64,000 nucleotides of DNA, taken from positions 62,001 to 126,000 of the forward strand of contig JAKPTE010000039.1 of assembly GCA_029571215.1 (NCBI GenBank), given 5' to 3'. Below, piece by piece: positions 58,718 through 64,000 of this stretch; position 1 is the stretch's first letter, and every line of letters starts with the position of its first letter. This DNA is from Bacteroidota bacterium (lineage in GTDB: Bacteria > Bacteroidota > Bacteroidia > Bacteroidales > JAAYUG01). Position numbers and translations under genes: made by a program. Below the pieces are notes generated by a model. It worked only from the letters and a program-made list of their open reading frames with translations, did no database searches and was not told the origin of the DNA.

Positions 58718-58885
58718 AAAAAAGTTTTAGCAAAACTAGGGAGAATTCCTGTCAATCACCTTCTTAAGCTTAACAAAATTTAACAACAGACAATGCAAAT
58801 TATTGCCATTTTTGCATCGCCGGTGGCTCTCGGTGAAGAACCGGTATAAATTTTGATATCTACCTAACATACAAATTTTTCCGAT

Positions 58886-59881
58886 ATGAGCGATAATGTG
58901 AACATCAAGGAACTGAATGAAAGAATCCAGAAGGAAAGTGCTTTCGTTGATCTGATTCAGATGGAAATAGGGAAAGTTATTGTCGGGCAGAAGCATCTTG
59001 TTGAAAGCCTGCTGATAGGTTTATTGTCCGACGGGCATATTCTTCTTGAAGGTGTTCCTGGTCTGGCCAAGACTCTGGCTGTCAAAACCCTGGCAGAAAC
59101 CATTGATGCCAGATTCAGCCGCATTCAGTTTACTCCTGATCTTTTACCGGCTGATCTAATCGGCACAATGATTTACAGTCAGAAGAAAGAATCGTTTGAA
59201 GTGCGCAAGGGACCTATCTTTGCGCATCTGGTGCTGGCCGACGAAATCAACCGTTCTCCCGCCAAAGTGCAGAGTGCTTTGCTGGAAGCCATGCAGGAAA
59301 AACAGGTTACCATTGGTGAACATACTTTTCCTCTGGAACAGCCTTTTTTGGTGCTGGCTACCCAGAATCCGATCGAACAGGAAGGAACCTACCCTCTTCC
59401 CGAAGCCCAGGTAGACCGGTTCATGCTCAAAGTAATCATTTCCTATCCCCAAAAGGAAGAAGAAAGAATCATTATGCGGCAGAACATTGCCAAAGAACTA
59501 CCGCATGCTACCCGGATCATGAAACCTGAAGATATCTTCAAGGCCCGTTCTGTGGTGAAGGACGTCTATATGGATGAAAAAATTGAACAGTACATCCTTG
59601 ATATTGTATTTGCTACGCGAAATCCTTCTCAGTATCGGCTGGAGAAATATCAGAATATGATTTCCTACGGGGCATCGCCAAGAGCATCCATATACCTCGC
59701 CATGGCATCGAAAGCTTATGCATTTATCAGGCGCAGGGGTTATGTAATACCAGAAGATGTGCGTGCGGTCTGCTTTGACGTCCTGAGGCATCGCATCGGA
59801 TTAACATATGAAGCTGAAGCTGAAAATATAACTACGGAGCATATCATTACTGATGTCCTTAATACAGTGGAGGTTCCTTAA
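58886..59881 (+). CDS. MoxR-family AAA+ ATPase
   Basis: The 331-residue protein has Walker A EGVPGLAKT, Walker B LADEINRSPAKVQSALLEAM, sensor 1 LATQNPIEQEGTYPLPEAQVDRF, and the lid with SPRASI. MoxR ATPases act as chaperones for VWA-domain partners. It heads the operon with DUF58, BatD-like and two VWA genes, the Bat arrangement of Bacteroidota linked to stress tolerance. Confidence 0.95.
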   Translation: MSDNVNIKELNERIQKESAFVDLIQMEIGKVIVGQKHLVESLLIGLLSDGHILLEGVPGLAKTLAVKTLAETIDARFSRIQFTPDLLPADLIGTMIYSQKKESFEVRKGPIFAHLVLADEINRSPAKVQSALLEAMQEKQVTIGEHTFPLEQPFLVLATQNPIEQEGTYPLPEAQVDRFMLKVIISYPQKEEERIIMRQNIAKELPHATRIMKPEDIFKARSVVKDVYMDEKIEQYILDIVFATRNPSQYRLEKYQNMISYGASPRASIYLAMASKAYAFIRRRGYVIPEDVRAVCFDVLRHRIGLTYEAEAENITTEHIITDVLNTVEVP

Positions 59882-59932
59882 CCAATCATCGGATTCTTTG
59901 ACACGAAAGCACAAAACCCGAAACCATACGGA

Positions 59933-60376
59933 ATGCGAAATATAAAATCATATCGGCAACCCATGCAACGGTTTCTCATCATACTGATTCTCTTGCCCGG
60001 AAGCCTTTTCCTTGCTTCAGGACAGTATTTTGTCGGGTTGCCCAAAGATTCTGTGATGGTTCATGTGCGAAAGGAGATGCGTTTTTTCCTTCCTGATAAC
60101 AGCGGGAAAAATGATATGTACAGGTATCTGAAATTTGTTGATAAGATAAATGAAGAAACCCTGTACTGTTTTCTTTCGGAGAAGGATATCTGTACTTCAA
60201 CCCGGCTGATCAGCGATTACTCCAATCTGCAAAAAAGACTGGAGTGGCTCGGTAAAAACTGCAAAAAGCAAAACGATTCAACCTGGTATTATATCAGGGA
60301 TGGAAGAAAATACCAGACCGTTCTCCGGAAAGAGGAGTGGTTTTTTGTATTGATAACCAAATCGTCAGAAGATTAA
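59933..60376 (+). CDS. Secreted protein of unknown function, 147 aa
   Basis: A hydrophobic signal (FLIILILLPGSLFLASG) follows either the ATG at 59933 or the one at 59963, ending at about SGQ. The mature ~110 residues have aromatic and charged motifs (VHVRKEMRFFLPDN, DSTWYYIRDGRKYQTVLRKEEWFF) but no known domain. It sits between moxR and DUF58 in the Bat operon, so it is co-expressed with it. Confidence 0.75.
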   Translation: MRNIKSYRQPMQRFLIILILLPGSLFLASGQYFVGLPKDSVMVHVRKEMRFFLPDNSGKNDMYRYLKFVDKINEETLYCFLSEKDICTSTRLISDYSNLQKRLEWLGKNCKKQNDSTWYYIRDGRKYQTVLRKEEWFFVLITKSSED

Positions 60377-60387
60377 TGGTGTAAGCT

Positions 60388-61266
60388 GTGGAAGCAACTG
60401 AACTACTCAGGCAGATTAGAAAAATTGAGATTCGAACAAGGGGACTAACAAGGCATATTTTTGCCGGGCAGTATCATTCTGCATTTAAAGGCCGAGGTAT
60501 TGCCTTCAGTGAGGTAAGGGAGTATCAGTTCGGTGATGATATCCGGACCATTGATTGGAACGTTACGGCCCGTTTCAATCATCCCTATGTGAAAGTTTTT
60601 GAGGAAGAACGTGAACTGACCGTCCTTTTGCTGGTGGACGTCAGCGGATCTGCTGTTTTTGGAAGCAGGCAACGCACGAAGCGTGTGAGAATTGCTGAAA
60701 TTGCTGCCCTTCTTGCTTTTTCTGCCATTCAGAATAACGATAAGGTTGGTGCCGTTCTGTTCAGTGATCGCCCCGAGAAATTTATTCCTCCAAAAAAGGG
60801 TCGTCAGCATATCCTTCGCATTATCCGGGAGCTGATTGAATTTCAGCCCGAACATCAGGCTACCAATATTGGTGAGGCTATGCGCTATCTTACAAATGCC
60901 GTAAAAAAACGTTCTATCGTTTTCCTTATTTCCGATATGTATGACAGCCAAGGCAACCAGCCACGTTTTGAAGACCAGCTTAAGATCATCGCCAGGAAAC
61001 ACGATCTTATTGCTGTCAGGGTATTGGATAAATTGGAAAGGGAACTTCCCCGTGCCGGCCTCCTTTTTCTCCAGGATCCGGAAACAGGTCAACTGGCTCT
61101 CGCTGATACTGCTGACAGGATCTTCAGACAGAAATATCAGCAGCATATTCAGTTGTATGATGAGGCATTGAAGGATGTGTTTGCACGATATGGAATCGAT
61201 ACCGTTGAAATAGCAACTGATCAGGATTATGTTCCCCCTCTGATACAGTTGTTCAAAAAACGATAG
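60388..61266 (+). CDS. DUF58-domain protein
   Basis: The GTG start gives MEATELLRQIRKIEIRTRGL, a soluble 292-residue form. The DUF58 core contains GRGIAFSEVREYQFGDDIRTIDWNVTARF and a vWA-like segment LLLVDVSGSAVFGSRQ. DUF58 proteins accompany MoxR ATPases. The gene follows the secreted unknown by 11 bp. Confidence 0.92.
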   Translation: MEATELLRQIRKIEIRTRGLTRHIFAGQYHSAFKGRGIAFSEVREYQFGDDIRTIDWNVTARFNHPYVKVFEEERELTVLLLVDVSGSAVFGSRQRTKRVRIAEIAALLAFSAIQNNDKVGAVLFSDRPEKFIPPKKGRQHILRIIRELIEFQPEHQATNIGEAMRYLTNAVKKRSIVFLISDMYDSQGNQPRFEDQLKIIARKHDLIAVRVLDKLERELPRAGLLFLQDPETGQLALADTADRIFRQKYQQHIQLYDEALKDVFARYGIDTVEIATDQDYVPPLIQLFKKR

Positions 61267-61288
61267 GAATTGAAAAACCAATGACTTT

Positions 61289-62290
61289 ATGAGAGGCTTA
61301 TCAGAAACAGGTTCTTTCATCAAAATATTGGCTAAATACTTATTAAGTATTTTACTGGCCGGTTTCCTGCTTATAAAGCCGGTCGTTGCGCAGGAGGCTG
61401 CAATTCATGTAAAAACAGATACTTCAGCTATTCTTATCGGAGACCAGATCGGCCTTACGCTCGAGGCGGATGCCCAAAATACCTGTAACGTGGAATTCCC
61501 TCTTTTATCCGATACATTGACACACTCTATCCATGTTGTCCGCCGCCTGCAGGCTGATACCATTATGGACGGAAACCGATGGAAAATCATTCATCGCTAC
61601 CTCATTACTTCCTTCGATAGCGGATTGTTCGAAATACCATCCCTGCCATTCCGGTTAAAATGTGCTAATAATACCGATACTCTGTATTCAACACCCCTGC
61701 AGCTTTTGGTTACGTATCCTCCCTCTGATACCATACCGACGATATTTGATATTAAAGACCCTCTGCCTGCTCCCTATACCCTGGAGGATTATCTGCGAAT
61801 TGTCCTTCCTATTCTGCTGGCAGCGCTCATTATATTTCAGTTCTTCAAATATTTGAAAAAGAAAAAAAACAGAAGGAGCCAGCTGGCTGAGCCGGGAAAA
61901 CCTTCTGAACCGGCGCATGTAATTGCCTTACGTGAACTGGACAGATTGAAGGAAGAAAAACTCTGGCAGCAGGGGCTTATAAAGGAATATTATACCCGCC
62001 TTACTGATATTATCCGGAGGTATATTGAACAGCGGTTCAATGTACCGGCTATGGAGCAAACCAGTTCTGAAATCCTTCAGAGCATGAAATCGTTTGTTCT
62101 GGAGGAAGATACCCTCAGGGCGTTGCAGGAGCTTTTACTGCTGGCCGATATGGTAAAATTTGCACGGGAACTTCCCATGCCCGATGAAAATGAATCGAAT
62201 ATGCTGAATGCGTATGTTTTTGTAAATCACACCTGTGAAAGACAATCTTCAGAGGATGTGATAACAGACAACCAAAAAGAAGAGATGTAG
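61289..62290 (+). CDS. BatD-like membrane protein
   Basis: A signal segment (residues ~12-33) is followed by a beta-rich periplasmic domain (VKTDTSAILIGDQIGLTLEADAQ), a membrane helix (~168-188), and a helical cytoplasmic part (HVIALRELDRLKEEKLWQQGLIKEYYTRLTDIIRRYIEQRF). The latter resembles the DUF4381-type tail, and the whole fits a BatD-type member of the MoxR-Bat cluster. Confidence 0.75.
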   Translation: MRGLSETGSFIKILAKYLLSILLAGFLLIKPVVAQEAAIHVKTDTSAILIGDQIGLTLEADAQNTCNVEFPLLSDTLTHSIHVVRRLQADTIMDGNRWKIIHRYLITSFDSGLFEIPSLPFRLKCANNTDTLYSTPLQLLVTYPPSDTIPTIFDIKDPLPAPYTLEDYLRIVLPILLAALIIFQFFKYLKKKKNRRSQLAEPGKPSEPAHVIALRELDRLKEEKLWQQGLIKEYYTRLTDIIRRYIEQRFNVPAMEQTSSEILQSMKSFVLEEDTLRALQELLLLADMVKFARELPMPDENESNMLNAYVFVNHTCERQSSEDVITDNQKEEM

Positions 62291-62291
62291 T

Positions 62292-63284
62292 ATGGGCCAT
62301 CTGTCGTTTGTTCATCCGGAATTCTTACTGTTGATTATCCTGGTGTTGCTTGCTGCCGCCTGGTATATCTATTCGTTTCGTTCCAGAAATCCGGTAATGA
62401 TTTTTCCGCTGACCGAAAAACTGAAGCAATTTAGCACAGGCTGGAAAAGAAATTTCATTCATGTTCCTTTCGTATTGAATGCTCTTGCGGCTGTTTTGCT
62501 TATTATCGTCCTGGCGCGTCCTCAGTCATCCAACCGGTGGAAGGATACTTCAGCCGAAGGGATTGACATAATGCTCACCATGGATATTTCGGGCAGTATG
62601 CTGGCCGAAGACTTTAAACCAAACCGGCTCGAAGCCGGAAAAAGAATTGCCGCTGAGTTTATTGCCGGAAGAAAGAATGACAGAATCGGTCTGGTGGTTT
62701 TCAGTGCCGAGAGTTTTACCCAATGCCCCGTTACAACTGATCATGTTTCGCTGGTCAATTTACTGAATGCTGTCAAAAGCGGTATGATCCAGGATGGAAC
62801 AGCTTTGGGTGACGGCCTGGCTACCGCTGTGGGCAGATTGAAAGAATCGACCGGTAAAAGTAAGGTGATTATTCTGCTGACTGATGGGGTCAATAACACC
62901 GGTTCTGTTGATCCTGTCACTGCCGGAGAACTGGCCCGGACTTTTCATATACGGGTGTATACCATAGGAATCGGTACCATGGGTAATGCTCCTTATCCGG
63001 TACAAACTCCGTATGGAGTTCAATATCAAAATATTCCCGTTGAAATTGATGAGCCGGTTTTGAGAAATATCGCTGATTTGACAGGAGGAAAATATTTCCG
63101 GGCTACCGACAATGAAAAACTCCGGGCTATTTACCACGAAATTGACCAGCTTGAAAAGACAAAAGTCGAAGTGCGGGAATATGCAAGAAAAGAAGAAGAA
63201 TACACACTTTTTGCAGCGGGAGCCTTTCTGTTGCTGGTTATAAGCATAGGTGTTAGATTGCTGATTATCAGAACGATACCATAA
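62292..63284 (+). CDS. batA: VWA-domain protein BatA
   Basis: Two N-terminal membrane segments (~10-28 and ~55-75) precede a von Willebrand factor A domain with MIDAS motif TMDISGSMLAEDF, TALGDGL and ILLTDGVNN, and a third membrane helix near the end (~303-325). This is the BatA/BatB topology. It begins 1 bp after the BatD-like stop. Confidence 0.93.
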   Translation: MGHLSFVHPEFLLLIILVLLAAAWYIYSFRSRNPVMIFPLTEKLKQFSTGWKRNFIHVPFVLNALAAVLLIIVLARPQSSNRWKDTSAEGIDIMLTMDISGSMLAEDFKPNRLEAGKRIAAEFIAGRKNDRIGLVVFSAESFTQCPVTTDHVSLVNLLNAVKSGMIQDGTALGDGLATAVGRLKESTGKSKVIILLTDGVNNTGSVDPVTAGELARTFHIRVYTIGIGTMGNAPYPVQTPYGVQYQNIPVEIDEPVLRNIADLTGGKYFRATDNEKLRAIYHEIDQLEKTKVEVREYARKEEEYTLFAAGAFLLLVISIGVRLLIIRTIP

Positions 63285-63297
63285 AAACGATTTGTGT

Positions 63298-64000
63298 ATG
63301 TTCCGGTTTGCTCATCCTGAATGGTTATATGCCCTGTTAATAATACCCGGTATGGTTCTGCTTTTTATTCTGAATCGTGCCGTCAGAAATAGGAATTTGC
63401 AGAAACTTGGCGATAAAACTCTTCTGCAGGAGATGATGCCCGGATATACTCCAGTGCGTCCCCTTATCCGTTTTATTTTTCTGATGCTGGCGATGGGTTT
63501 CTTAATCGTTGCCCTTGCCCGGCCTCAGTTTGGCTCAAAACTCACGGAGGTTAAACGGAAAGGTATAGAATTATTCATTGCGCTGGATGTTTCCAATAGT
63601 ATGCTGGCCCAGGATGTTCAGCCTTCACGACTGGAAAGGGCAAAACAGGCGGTAGCGCGTCTGGCCGACAAGCTGAGTAACGACAGGATTGGTCTTCTCG
63701 TTTTTGCCGGTTCTCCCTACATCCAGGTACCTGTAACTACCGACTATGTTTCCTTAAAGCAATTTCTTGACGGGATTCAACCCGGCATGGTTCCTGTGCA
63801 GGGAACGGCCATTGGTGCGGCTATAAGGCTTGCAGCTTCTTCCTTTGATCCGGAAAGCGGTTTGAAAAAGGCGATTGTGATTATCACAGATGGTGAAAAT
63901 CATGAGGACGATGCCATTGAAGCCGCCCGTGAAGCTGCCGAAAAAGGAATAACTGTTTTTGTCATTGGAGTCGGAACTCCCTCCGGAGCTCCAATTCCGC
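63298..64000 (+). CDS. batB: VWA-domain protein BatB, 3' partial
   Basis: The ATG at 63298 opens a second VWA protein that runs off the window after 234 residues. It has the same N-terminal membrane topology (MFRFAHPEWLYALLIIPGM) and MIDAS ALDVSNSMLAQDV with IITDGENHEDDA. It is similar in sequence and layout to the preceding BatA gene, so the pair is a tandem duplication in the Bat operon. Confidence 0.92.
   Translation, partial: MFRFAHPEWLYALLIIPGMVLLFILNRAVRNRNLQKLGDKTLLQEMMPGYTPVRPLIRFIFLMLAMGFLIVALARPQFGSKLTEVKRKGIELFIALDVSNSMLAQDVQPSRLERAKQAVARLADKLSNDRIGLLVFAGSPYIQVPVTTDYVSLKQFLDGIQPGMVPVQGTAIGAAIRLAASSFDPESGLKKAIVIITDGENHEDDAIEAAREAAEKGITVFVIGVGTPSGAPIP

Noticed and set aside
60445-61323. 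Minus-strand open frame of 292 codons
   Set aside because: It mirrors the DUF58 gene and has no recognisable content.

Overview
The window looks like a chromosomal segment of a member of the Bacteroidota, probably an environmental Bacteroidales-type organism. Four signs point there: two secreted proteins end in type IX secretion (T9SS) type A sorting domains; promoters carry the Bacteroidota -7 box TAnnTTTG; Shine-Dalgarno sequences are rare; and several families are typical of the phylum (DUF4293, DUF6438, DUF6913, a BtuG-like lipoprotein, a Bat operon, PyrB/PyrI, an LptD-like protein beside an amidase and an MCE protein). I see no transposases, phage genes, CRISPR arrays, tRNAs or rRNAs. 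Most of the window is housekeeping with short intergenic gaps.

Layout. 0-4.2 kb: the end of a YadA-head/S74 fibre-like protein, an unknown gene, then an AmgK-like sugar kinase fused to a RapZ C-terminal domain and a MurU-like nucleotidyltransferase. 4.2-10 kb: rplS, a C69 dipeptidase, a candidate small RNA, an iron-type alcohol dehydrogenase, anmK and a secreted unknown. 10-12.6 kb: a coiled-coil protein, zapA, a probable 6S RNA and rny. 12.6-17.7 kb: a SirB1-type protein, DUF4293, pyrI, pyrB, a YigZ protein and dnaA. 17.7-24.2 kb: an MCE protein and amidase divergent from an LptD-like protein, then rplI-rpsR-rpsF. 24.5-28.5 kb: dnaX (with a frameshift and a 10-A tract), icd, ferritin and a DUF6438 lipoprotein. 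28.6-38.1 kb: a T9SS metalloprotease-like protein, secA and the overlapping ligA-DUF6913-dapA operon. 38.2-47.2 kb: a cobalamin-riboswitch locus with a BtuB-like receptor, BtuG-like lipoprotein, T9SS serine protease, BtuF-like binding protein, a 91-residue unknown, and the permease and ATPase. 47.3-58.7 kb: a glycosyltransferase, argS, ffh, folD, a YIP1-like protein, an acyltransferase, and TPR-comA-aroE and truA on the minus strand. 58.9 kb to the end: a MoxR-DUF58-BatD-BatA-BatB operon running off the edge.

Themes. (1) Muropeptide salvage: AnmK, an AmgK-like kinase, a MurU-like transferase and a periplasmic amidase lie within 20 kb, and the kinase carries a domain known from amino-sugar sensing. 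(2) Vitamin B12 capture: a riboswitch precedes a complete outer-to-inner-membrane uptake route, and a secreted trypsin-like protease gene overlaps the binding-protein gene by 4 bp. (3) Cell envelope: LptD-like, MCE and amidase genes. (4) dnaX has a 10-A run at the domain III/IV border where slippage in either direction stops translation at once, which could yield tau and gamma forms of the clamp loader. Small-RNA candidates include a probable 6S RNA after zapA and an independent ~110-nt transcript at 6.8-6.9 kb.
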